A model generated the notes under the pieces. It saw only the letters and a list, made by a program, of their open reading frames with translations, had not been told where the DNA came from and ran no database searches. A stretch of 15,044 bases of DNA, from NCBI GenBank assembly GCA_964540205.1, contig CAZIMJ010000024.1:1-15044 (forward strand), in the 5' to 3' direction. Position numbers and translations under genes: made by a program. Below are positions 6,415 to 13,725 of this stretch, one piece after another (positions within the stretch are counted from its first letter, which is position 1; each line of letters opens with the position of its first letter). This DNA is from WTAW01 sp964540205. Lineage in GTDB: Bacteria > Acidobacteriota > Aminicenantia > Aminicenantales > Aminicenantaceae.

Positions 6415-7393
6415 CTATTCTTTCGTTTTCTCGAGGATCCAATCTCCGATGAATTTGAGAACCTCGGGTGAGATTGTCTCTTCGATGGAGACATATTCGC
6501 TCGGCGATCCTGTCGAAGCCGGCTGGAAAAGGTGATACAGCTTTGGAAAGGCCTTGATCGTGTAATCTTTATTGCCGCTTCCCTTGAGCGCTTCTTCAAT
6601 CGCTGCCAGGTTTTCTTTGAAAGGAACCTGCAAATCGAGCTCCCCGTTTATGGCGAGAACCGGGCACTTCACTTTCCGCAGCGATGTCTTCGGATCATAG
6701 GTAAAAAAATAACGAAACTAGGGTGAAATCAGTCCCTGGATTTGGTCCGTGACCGCTTTATCGATATCACTGCCCATGGCGTGTCAAATAGTCGGCCAGC
6801 ACCCAAAAGGGCTTATGGCCGAAAACCGTTTCGTTACGGTCCTTAGCCCCGGAACCGGTAATAAAAACCACAGCCGGGACCGGACTTTTTGCCCGCGGCA
6901 GGGTGAGAGTGCCGGCAAATTTGATGCCCGCTCTCGTATTTTCGTAGCGCACTTTTTCCTCGTCGTAAGGATACGGTTTTTTCGGCTCCTGCGGGCGTTT
7001 CTATTCCGGGGCTTTCTCCGTTCGCTTCAGCACAAGCGGCAGAGATAGGCTTCCTTGTTTCCAGGCCCCTTCGATCACCGATCCGTCTTCTTTCATCTTC
7101 CCTTCGTAGCTCGCCACGGCTGCTTTCAATTCGAGGAGCAGAGTGCCGTTATCGAATGTAGCCGTGTCGAGAGGAATATCCAAGGCTCCTTGCTCAGGAC
7201 TATCCATGACAGCCGCCAAGGCTTCATCTTTTTTTTTGATGACCTTGAAGACTATGCGGACATCCGCTCCCCTGACCTTGAGGACTCCTTCCCAAATTCC
7301 TTCGATCCCTTTCTTTTCCTGCGAAAAAAGAGATTGACTTGCTGTTGCCATAAACAGCAGCGCGGCTAAAACGATCGCTATCTTTTTGCTCAT
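6415..7393 (-). pseudogene. Exported alpha/beta hydrolase, broken by deletion and stops
   Basis: Three pieces belong to one gene. The first (7393-7004) encodes a signal peptide (KKIAIVLAALLFMATASQSL) and a small beta domain (GIWEGVLKVRGADVRIVFKV). It ends at TAG 7001-7003, but the same frame continues with KRPQEPKKPYPYDEEKV into the hydrolase domain (AGTLTLP, VVFITGSGAKDRNE, VLADYLTRHG) down to about 6780. Here the frame jumps to MGSDIDKAVTDQIQGLISP, a TAG at 6718-6720 in place of the usual Trp, then FRYFFTYDP and the C-terminal part, with the acid residue in NGELDLQVP and the His in LYHLFQ. The middle, including the GHSxGG nucleophile elbow, is missing, perhaps 180-200 residues by comparison with related proteins. 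The enzyme cannot work. The start has an AGAGGAGG ribosome site. Confidence 0.82.
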
Positions 7394-7589
7394 GTAAACC
7401 TCCTCTGTCGGAAAAATTCTTAGTTCTGGAATTTTCTTTTCCTTGTCAGGGGCTGTATCCCTTCGATCTCAGGGCTGGAGGGCTTCAGTTTTGCGGTCTA
7501 CATGTATTATACTGCCGAAACACATAAAAAGATTAGCTTTTTATTATATAATATATATCAAGAACGATCATCAAACAGAGGAGCAATTT

Positions 7590-7988
7590 ATGAAAAACAA
7601 AGCGGGATTGTGGATCGACCATAGAAAGGCCGTTATCGTGACTGTCACCGGAGGTGGCGAGGAAATAAAGCAGATCAATTCAGATATCGAAAAGCGCGTT
7701 CGGTCTTCGGGCGGTTCCCGCTCCAAAACTCCCTATGGTCCTCAGGATGTTTCAGCCGAGGACATCCGCGATCGAAAATTTTTGAGCCACCTCAACAACT
7801 ACTATGATGAAATCATTTCTAGCATCCATACTGCCGAATCCATTTTCATCTTCGGGCCCGGCGAGGCGAAGGGCGAGCTCAAAAAACGTTTAGAAAGCAA
7901 ATTGAAGGGTGTTGCCGTGGCCGTAGAGACCGCCGACAAGATGACTGAACCTCAGATTGCGGAGAAGGTCCGGGAGCACTTTCAATGA
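7590..7988 (+). CDS. Small eRF1/Pelota-domain-3-like protein
   Basis: This 132-residue cytoplasmic protein belongs to a widespread, poorly studied bacterial family annotated as translational-machinery or archaeal release-factor-like. Seen motifs are GLWIDHRKAVIV at the N-terminus, a basic Gly/Ser-rich segment (residues 36-51), HLNNYYDEIISSI, FIFGPGEAKGELKKRL (88-101) and the C-terminal ETADKMTEPQIAEKVREHF. The FGPGEAK loop and the C-terminal helix resemble the L7Ae-like fold of eRF1/Pelota domain 3, which suggests ribosome or RNA contact; this is inference. The reading frame is open from 7443, but ATG 7590 is chosen because AGAGGAG (7577-7583) precedes it and homology begins there. A TATAAT at 7547-7552 may be the -10 box. 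The gene is divergent from the hydrolase pseudogene. Confidence 0.72.
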   Translation: MKNKAGLWIDHRKAVIVTVTGGGEEIKQINSDIEKRVRSSGGSRSKTPYGPQDVSAEDIRDRKFLSHLNNYYDEIISSIHTAESIFIFGPGEAKGELKKRLESKLKGVAVAVETADKMTEPQIAEKVREHFQ

Positions 7989-8164
7989 TAAGCCTTCCGG
8001 TATGTTTCGTATAGAGACATTTAACGGGAACCAGCTACGGATATTACAAGAAATCCTCTCGAACTAGATTAGGTTTATAAAGCCGAGGCCATTTTTCTTC
8101 AAGCGGCATCCTTTTTTATGGAAACGAAATGGCTATTTCATAGAACTGTCAAGGAGGGCGAATC

Positions 8165-8722
8165 ATGAAACCTAGAGGTCCGCTGATGGTAGAACATCGT
8201 TTGATCGAGAGAATGCTCGAAATCGTGAGAAATCGGATGTCTGTCATCGATGAACATAAGAGTATTGATTCTGTCTTCATCGATAGCGTTGTCGACTTCA
8301 TCAGAACCTATGCAGACAGGACGCATCACGGCAAAGAAGAAGATATTTTGTTTAGGGATCTTGCGAAAAAGAATATGATTCCCGAAGAGGTGGAACTTAT
8401 GAAGGAGTTGATCGAAGAACACAAGTACGCTAGGAGGGTGGTTACAGAATTGGTGCAGGCCAAGGGGGATTATCTCGAAGGAAACCAAAACGCACTTCAA
8501 ATTATAAAGGGAGAGTTGAGTGCATTGGTCAAATTTTATCCAGAACACATAACGAAAGAGGACAAAATCTTTTTCGTCAAAACGGAAAAATATTTGACCG
8601 ATGATGAACAGTCAGGAATGCTTCAGGAATTCTGGGAATTCGACAGGCGAATGATCCACGACAAATACAAATCCGTGGTCGAATCCCTTAAAATGGGAAA
8701 ATCGACTCAAATCCTTACGTAA
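8165..8722 (+). CDS. Hemerythrin-like (HHE) di-iron protein
   Basis: This 185-residue cytoplasmic protein has a four-helix-bundle hemerythrin/HHE cation-binding domain. Ligand candidates are spaced as in the family: EH at 10-11, HHGKEED at 54-60 (His54/His55 and Glu58), EEH at 84-86, and PEHITKED at 126-133 (His128 and Glu132). Such proteins bind O2 or NO or act in iron-sulfur repair and redox stress. The specific role here is unknown. The start ATG has a strong AAGGAGGG site 6 bases upstream. It follows the small eRF1-like gene by 176 bases in the same direction, with no clear terminator between them. A possible stem-loop terminator follows at 8731-8760. Confidence 0.86.
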   Translation: MKPRGPLMVEHRLIERMLEIVRNRMSVIDEHKSIDSVFIDSVVDFIRTYADRTHHGKEEDILFRDLAKKNMIPEEVELMKELIEEHKYARRVVTELVQAKGDYLEGNQNALQIIKGELSALVKFYPEHITKEDKIFFVKTEKYLTDDEQSGMLQEFWEFDRRMIHDKYKSVVESLKMGKSTQILT

Positions 8723-8730
8723 ATTTTTAG

Positions 8731-8760
8731 GATACATTCTGAAAGCAGCACAGATGTATC
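8731..8760 (+). terminator. Candidate terminator after the hemerythrin gene
   Basis: GATACATTCTG (8731-8741) pairs with CAGATGTATC (8751-8760) as a 10 bp stem with one bulged T and a 9-base loop. It begins 9 bases after the stop codon. The T-tract behind it is weak (TCTTTAT), so efficiency is uncertain. Confidence 0.4.
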
Positions 8761-8946
8761 TCTTTATGCAAGATAGGCGGATTAAAAACTCAAAGTAAAA
8801 AACTTCGGCACTGTCCGATCAAGTGAAATCAGGTTGGAAATCGCGCATCGCCTATCAGAACCGAGTTGTCCAATGCGATAGAGGCAATAACATGAAAGGC
8901 GCAACTCAGCTTGAGCCGTATCCGGAGCGGCTATTTTAAAATCACT

Positions 8947-10098
8947 TCATTTGGGGGGCTCGACTTCCCCTCTCTTGAAACCAGCGGCCTCCTCGGCCTC
9001 TGCCAAATACCCTTTCTTGTATTCTTTTGTGCTGAAGTAATCCCAATAGCTGGACGGGCTCTGAGGCTGATTCAGGTCAACGGAGACTCCGTCTTTGAAA
9101 ACCATCTTGATCTTCCTGATTTTGGAGATGTTTTCCAGGGGATTGGCGGCAAGGACCACCAGGTCGGCCAGTTTTTCCTCCTCGACAGTTCCCAACTTGT
9201 CCAGCACACCGCACAGCTCCGCACAGTTGCGCGTGGCTGCCATGAGCGTATCCATTTCGTCGATCCCGGAGAGCACGAACTGTTCGATCTCCAGAATTCC
9301 GATTTCGCCGACAGGAGTGGAGTCGGAACCCGTGCAGACTTTTACGCCTGCTTTGAAGGCTTTTTGCAGTGCCTGGCGCTGGTGCTCGGCATGTTCCTGA
9401 GATCTCTCGTCCGCATGGGCGATGAGGGTGCGTCCGTATGCGACTTTATTGTCTTGAGAGTAACCCAATTCAGCCAGACGGCGATCGCGTTCCTTGATGT
9501 ATCGGTTGCTCAGATTGCAGATGATGGTCGGAACATAGAATGTTCCCTTCTCTGCCATAAGCCGGATGGTTGCGTCCTTCAGCCCATAGCCGTGCTCGAT
9601 ACAATTCACTCCGGCTATGACCGACCGGTAGGTTGCAGGCTCCTTGGAGTGGGAAGCAACGCGCAGCCCCAGGTGATGGGCGGTTTCCACTGCGGCTTCG
9701 AGTTCGTCCTGAAGCATTTCCACGCCCATAATCTTGATCCAGTCGACGCCGTAGACAACCCTTGTGCACACGGCATTTCTGATTTCCGCCACTCCGTCAG
9801 CACCGTCCTTAACGTCGCCGCGATGTCCTCCGGTAATGGATATCACTTCCCCGCACGCAAAGATTCGGGGCCCCATGAAAAACTCGTGATTGAAAGAGTC
9901 TCTTCAGGCTACATCCAGATATTCCCGCTCCCCGACCGTGCGGATTAAAATAGGCACGGGATCCGGATCTCCATAGGCATATGTAAGGAGCGTCTCTGTG
10001 GTTTCTCGAATATCGGCTTTCTTTTCAGAGGCACAGTGTGTCAGCACTAAAAATGTTCCCACCAGAAACACTGCCAATAACTTTATTTTAAGTGTCAT
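8947..10098 (-). pseudogene. Chimera: DUF5107 lipoprotein start joined to a beheaded amidohydrolase
   Basis: The first ~50 codons (from 10098) encode a lipoprotein-like signal (KLLAVFLVGTFLVLTHC) and KADIRETTETLLTYAYGDPD followed by PVPILIR. This is the typical start of exported DUF5107 proteins. The same frame then changes without warning to TVGEREYLDVA, a TGA at 9904-9906, and RDSFNHEFFMGPRIFACGEV, which is internal sequence of an imidazolonepropionase-like amidohydrolase. The remaining 309 residues keep later metal and active-site segments (VASHSKEP, IEHGYG, TGSDSTP). The N-terminal beta strand with the HxH metal motif, about 110 residues, is absent. A deletion has thus fused two neighbouring genes, and a nonsense change followed. 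Lipobox LTHC has an unusual His before the Cys. An ATG at 9876 could start a fragment, but it would lack HxH. Confidence 0.75.
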
Positions 10099-10202
10099 GG
10101 TTTTCCCCTTTCCATTCTTGTATGCCGTATCTGAAGTTATACTTATCCCTATAAAAAAATCAATGGTCCTGATTGTTCTTACAAAGACACTAAGGGTATT
10201 CA

Positions 10203-10226
10203 GGGGACACTAATGATGCTGTCCCC
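10203..10226. repeat. REP-like GGGGACA palindrome
   Basis: GGGGACA (10203-10209) and TGTCCCC (10220-10226) form a perfect 7 bp inverted repeat with a 10-base loop. A second small dyad, ATTGG-catgtat-CCAAT, follows at 10232-10248 with TTTTT behind it. GTCCCC palindromes of this kind are common near IS200-like REP-associated transposases, but no such gene is in the window. The rest of 10099-10358 shows no gene. Confidence 0.5.
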
Positions 10227-10358
10227 AAGATATTGGCATGTATCCAATTTTTCTTCTCAGCGTTTAATTCCTTCTTTATTCACTCACCTCAGTTCTATAT
10301 AATTATTGTTTAACTGGATATGTATCCGATGAATTCTTTCATAACAAAAGGAAATGCC

Positions 10359-10736
10359 ATGCACACCAAAGAATTCGGCAAGACAGGGAAAAAAGTCTCG
10401 GTCCTGGGTTGGGGGGGGATGCGGTTTGATCCGAAGGATGAGGAGGGGGCCATCCGTACGGTACATCGGGCTGTCGAACTCGGGATCAATTACTTCGACA
10501 CAGCTCCGGGTTACTGTGAAGACAAATCCGAGACATTCATAGGAAAAGCATTGGATCTGCAACCCGAAGATGTGAGACGGATCTACAAGATCTATCTTGC
10601 AGAAGATGAACGTTGGCTCAAGGGGAAAAGAGCCTCGGATTGCACGCAATGCGGGGAGTGTGAGGAACACTGCACCCAGAAGCTCCCCATCCGGGAATAC
10701 ATGAAAAATATTGCGGAGTTTCTGGGTGAGGAATAA
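10359..10736 (+). pseudogene. Aldo/keto reductase with large in-frame internal deletion
   Basis: The 125-codon frame begins as a ferredoxin-type aldo/keto reductase: EFGKTGKKVSVLGWGGMRFD, then LGINYFDTAPGYC with Asp47 and Tyr52 of the catalytic tetrad, and SETFIGKALD. It then passes directly to the C-terminal part (LQPEDVRRIY, RWLKGKRASDC) with a complete CxxCxxCxxxC [4Fe-4S] motif at Cys95, 98, 101 and 105, and LPIREYMKNIAEF. Full-length relatives are about 370 residues, so roughly 240 residues are lost, including the catalytic Lys and His and the NADPH site. The join keeps the frame, so a mini-protein could still be made. ATG 10359 is chosen over ATG 10320 because AAAAGGA lies 6 bases upstream and the family starts there. 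Confidence 0.78.
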
Positions 10737-10812
10737 AAAAAGACAATCAAAATGCTTGGGATGTTCTGAAGGATTTACCCCTAAAACATTAAAATACAAA
10801 GGAGTTTCTTAA

Positions 10813-12303
10813 ATGACAAAGAGGAGATCCTTAATTTGGCTTTCAATTCTCATATGGACTTTTATTGGTATTCAGTCTTCAGCTTCTCAGGAGAGCAAAA
10901 AAGTCCCCTTCGATCCAGCAAAAAAATACACAACCGAACAGCTCCAAGAGGATTTCACGCTTCTCCGGACCGCTCTGGAAGAAGCCCATGCAGGCATCTA
11001 TTTTTATACGCCCAAAGAAAAGATGGATAGCCTGTTTGACCATCTTATCGCCGGTTTAGATCATCCGATAACTGAACTCGAATACTATGGGTATTTAGCC
11101 CCTCTAATTGCAGAAATCAATGATGGACACACAGGCATGATGTTTTCAAAGGACTACGAAAAATATCTTCAAAACCAACCGATCTTGATGCCGTTTAAGT
11201 TGCTCTTTATCGATGGGAAGACCTTTCTATTCCGCAATTACAGCGAGTATGGAGATGTTGAGCTAGGAGGCGAGGTTGTGTCGATCAATGGTCATTCCAT
11301 GTCTGAGATTTTGGAAAAGATGCTGGCCGTTCAACCTTCGGATGGCCATAACGTGACCTCCAAATTCAGGAGGTTGGAAAACACAACAACGTTCGGAAGA
11401 GGATACACACGGTTTTATGGGATCACGACCTCATTCCATATCGTTTACCTTTCACCGACAGATGGGATAAAAAAAGAAATCCGAGTCAAGGGCTTAAAAC
11501 AGGAAGAGCTGATGCAGATCTTTTCCCAACGTTACCCGGAAGCTGCCCGAGATCTTCTTCCCATCGAACTGGAATACAGAGGAGATGTGGCCATCTTGAC
11601 AATACGAACGTTTTCGTTCGGAGCCTACCGGACGACTAACATATCCTTCCCTCATTTTTTAAAAAAGACTTTTAGGGAATTATCAGAAAAAAACATCCCG
11701 TACTTGATCATCGACCTCAGAGATAACGGTGGAGGAGAGGACCTATGGGGAAGGCTCCTCTTTTCTTATCTCATGGACAAACCTTACATGTACTACAATT
11801 TTCTTGAAGTGAACAGGACAACATTTTCCTTTTTGGCCCACACCGACGCCCCAGATGTCGCAAAGATGCTCCAAAAAAGTACGCGAAAGAATGGGAGAGG
11901 AACCTATGACATTTTGGTTCATTCGAACTTAGGAGAGCAAAAGCCCCTCAAACCGACATTTCTAGGAAAAGTTTATGTCCTTATCAACGGAAGAAGCTTT
12001 TCAGGATCGGGTGAGACCACATCTCTGATGCATTACCACAAAAAAGCTGTGTTTGTCGGGGAAGAATGCGGGGCCGATTATTATGGCAATACTTCCGGCC
12101 TTATGCCAACTCTGACTCTTCCTCATACAAAGCTGCGTGTCAGGATTCCGATGGTCAGGTACCACATGGCCGTTTCAGGATATGATCATCCTGACAGAGG
12201 GATTTTCCCCGACTATCCTTTTACTCGAACCATACAGGACCATTTGAATGGCAAGGATACCGAGATGGATTTTGTGTTGGATTTGATCGAAAAGCAAAAA
12301 TAA
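10813..12303 (+). CDS. Exported S41-family peptidase
   Basis: This 496-residue serine peptidase of family S41 (tricorn/C-terminal processing type) has a Sec signal peptide (residues ~5-24, cleavage near SSAS-QE), so it acts in the periplasm or outside. Residues ~40-115 form the N-terminal helical region found in this family, with EINDGHTGM near 101. A PDZ-like segment covers roughly 125-230 (GGEVVSINGHSM). The protease core starts near 257, with IIDLRDNGGGED (299-310) and the nucleophile segment INGRSFSGSGE, where Ser397 is the likely nucleophile. The length is complete and the frame intact. The ATG has an AAGGAG site 10 bases upstream. It is convergent with the methyltransferase gene. The 143-base gap between them has no convincing terminator. 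Confidence 0.88.
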   Translation: MTKRRSLIWLSILIWTFIGIQSSASQESKKVPFDPAKKYTTEQLQEDFTLLRTALEEAHAGIYFYTPKEKMDSLFDHLIAGLDHPITELEYYGYLAPLIAEINDGHTGMMFSKDYEKYLQNQPILMPFKLLFIDGKTFLFRNYSEYGDVELGGEVVSINGHSMSEILEKMLAVQPSDGHNVTSKFRRLENTTTFGRGYTRFYGITTSFHIVYLSPTDGIKKEIRVKGLKQEELMQIFSQRYPEAARDLLPIELEYRGDVAILTIRTFSFGAYRTTNISFPHFLKKTFRELSEKNIPYLIIDLRDNGGGEDLWGRLLFSYLMDKPYMYYNFLEVNRTTFSFLAHTDAPDVAKMLQKSTRKNGRGTYDILVHSNLGEQKPLKPTFLGKVYVLINGRSFSGSGETTSLMHYHKKAVFVGEECGADYYGNTSGLMPTLTLPHTKLRVRIPMVRYHMAVSGYDHPDRGIFPDYPFTRTIQDHLNGKDTEMDFVLDLIEKQK

Positions 12304-12446
12304 ATTCTGCCATGAGCTGAAGAAGGCTGGGCTCTTTTAAATATGTATTTTTCCCTCAGAAATTAAGTTCGAAAAAGATTATTCGTCCCTAAATCTGCAT
12401 GCCATTGAGAATATTCTGGTAAAGAATTAAGGAACTCCTCTGAATG

Positions 12447-13079
12447 TCATTTAGGACGGCAGATGTAGATGTTATCATCCGGAAGAAAAGTCTCAACCCG
12501 GATGAGTTTATAACCCGCCTCATCCAGCTGGGCCAACATCTCTTCCATGGGCGTTGAATGGCCGGGCCCAAAGTTTGATTTTTCCGGATCTGCATCCACA
12601 ATAGCGAGGATCCCAGTGGACTTGAGGCTTGGAATAATGTTCCTCACGAGTGCCACTGGCATGTCTAGGTAGTGGTAGACATTGATCATAAATGCTAGAT
12701 CCAGAGTATTTTGGGGGAGGAGTGGATCCTCAACCTCGCCTAGAATCGTCACCACATTACGGAGGTTGTCTTTTTCACACCGGCGCTCTAGATGGTCAAG
12801 GGCTTGCCGATCAATATCGTTAGCATAGATTTTACCCTCATCGCCCACACGATCAGCTAACCAGACTGTCATACGACCCGTTCCTGCGCCGATCTCCCCA
12901 ACGATCATCCCCGGCCTTACACCGATCGCATCCATGATCTCTTTTGGGGGCTGCAATTTGTTGAGACGCTTCTCCCACTCTTCGACAGTGATCTTTTTTT
13001 GCTGAGAAAAAAGACCCGCGGCTGAGACAAGACAGAGCATCAAAATAATCCAAAACTTTAACGCACGTATGTGTTTCAT
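12447..13079 (-). CDS. Class I SAM-dependent methyltransferase with signal peptide
   Basis: The 210-residue product has a Rossmann methyltransferase core. Motif I is VGEIGAGTGRM (60-70), and the acidic residue for the ribose is in ANDID (86-90). EVEDPLLPQNTLDLAFM (115-131) and VYHYLDMP follow. The C-terminal GYKLIRVETFLPDDNIYICR is like that of ubiquinone/menaquinone-type or small-molecule methyltransferases; the substrate is unknown. Residues 1-25 (ALKFWIILMLCLVSAAGLFS) look like a Sec signal peptide, which is odd for an enzyme whose cofactor is cytoplasmic. ATG 13079 is chosen because AGGAGA precedes it. The open frame continues to 13172 but would place the signal inside the protein. The RidA gene ends 89 bases upstream in the same direction, so the two may be cotranscribed. 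Confidence 0.8.
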   Translation of the reverse strand: MKHIRALKFWIILMLCLVSAAGLFSQQKKITVEEWEKRLNKLQPPKEIMDAIGVRPGMIVGEIGAGTGRMTVWLADRVGDEGKIYANDIDRQALDHLERRCEKDNLRNVVTILGEVEDPLLPQNTLDLAFMINVYHYLDMPVALVRNIIPSLKSTGILAIVDADPEKSNFGPGHSTPMEEMLAQLDEAGYKLIRVETFLPDDNIYICRPK

Positions 13080-13168
13080 GCTAATCTCCTGAGTCCGGCA
13101 CAAATCCATGCATGAGGCTATACGAGACCGCGAATGATTGGTTATGGGATCGGAAAGGAATGAGGGAT

Positions 13169-13558
13169 TCATTCTGACTCAGATTTGTAAGCAACACAAT
13201 CAATCTCCACAGCCGCACCAAGGGCAAGCTCTGCACACCCCACCGTAATCCGCGCTGGTGGGTTGGAGCCCATGACCTCCATGTAAGCTTGATTCATTTC
13301 AGCAAAAGTACTCATATCTGTCAAGAAGACATTTGTCTTTACGACATCTTTGAATGTTACTCCACACGCAGAGAGGATCTTCTCGATGTTTCGCAAGGTT
13401 TGTGTTGTCTGCGGACCAGTGCCGCCTTCGACCAGTTCGAGAGAATCCGGCTTAGACCCCAGGGTACCAGCCACATAGATAAAATCCCCTGCTACAACGG
13501 CATGGCAAAAGGCGGGTAGTTTTGCAAGCCCTTCCACAGCTACTTTTCTCATGTCCAT
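13169..13558 (-). CDS. RidA-family (YjgF/YER057c/UK114) protein
   Basis: This 129-residue cytoplasmic protein belongs to the RidA family. True RidA hydrolyses reactive enamine/imine intermediates such as 2-aminoacrylate, protecting PLP enzymes; other subfamilies have other roles. Seen are FIYVAGTLGS (26-35), TLRNIEKILSACG (54-66), DVVKTNVFLTDM (71-82), YMEVMGSNPPARITVG (92-107) with the key Arg103, and VEIDCVAY (117-124) with Glu118. Both residues needed for imine deaminase activity are therefore present. The length is typical. The leader is notable: GGAGGTGATCC, an 11-base match to the complement of the 16S rRNA 3' end, stands directly before ATG 13558. A second ATG lies two codons on, with a more usual spacing. 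A strong promoter is seen at 13599-13626. Confidence 0.87.
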   Translation of the reverse strand: MDMRKVAVEGLAKLPAFCHAVVAGDFIYVAGTLGSKPDSLELVEGGTGPQTTQTLRNIEKILSACGVTFKDVVKTNVFLTDMSTFAEMNQAYMEVMGSNPPARITVGCAELALGAAVEIDCVAYKSESE

Positions 13559-13598
13559 GGATCACCTCCGATGCTATTTCTTACTTTTATATAATTTT

Positions 13599-13626
13599 AT
13601 TATAATCAGAAACTTTTCTATGTCTA
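13599..13626 (-). promoter_or_regulatory. sigma70-like promoter of the RidA gene
   Basis: Read on the minus strand, TAGACA (13626-13621), a 16-base spacer and a perfect TATAAT (13604-13599) precede the RidA start codon by about 40 bases. The gap 13559-13725 is shared with the divergent gene at 13726 and is very AT-rich. Several TATA-like boxes occur on the plus strand too (for example TATCAT at 13655), but none has a good -35 partner. Confidence 0.6.
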
Positions 13627-13667
13627 CTTACGTCTTAATATATATAAGATAGTTTATCATTATTTAA

Positions 13668-13705
13668 CCTGGAGTATTCACGAGAGTTTTTATGAATACT
13701 CCAGG
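13668..13705. promoter_or_regulatory. Perfect 13 bp dyad shared with the PadR leader
   Basis: CCTGGAGTATTCA (13668-13680) and TGAATACTCCAGG (13693-13705) are perfect complements around a 12-base loop. The loop and inner arms (ATTCACGAG, AGTTTTTATGAAT) and the outer TCCAGG match the element at 1111-1150. The right arm ends 21 bases before the start codon of the downstream gene. It may be an operator for the PadR protein or a conserved mRNA hairpin. Confidence 0.7.
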
Positions 13706-13725
13706 CAAAAGAAGGAGGGATTACA

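Noticed and set aside
8911..9948. A 345-codon open frame on the plus strand
   Set aside because: It is antisense to the amidohydrolase remnant, which shows clear family motifs. The frame has no recognisable domain or ribosome site.
10284..10799. A 171-codon minus-strand frame
   Set aside because: It is antisense to the aldo/keto reductase remnant, has no ribosome site and no recognisable motif.
12304..12446. GAGC/GCTC followed by TTTT between convergent genes as a terminator
   Set aside because: The stem is 4 bp with a 13-base loop, too weak to support.
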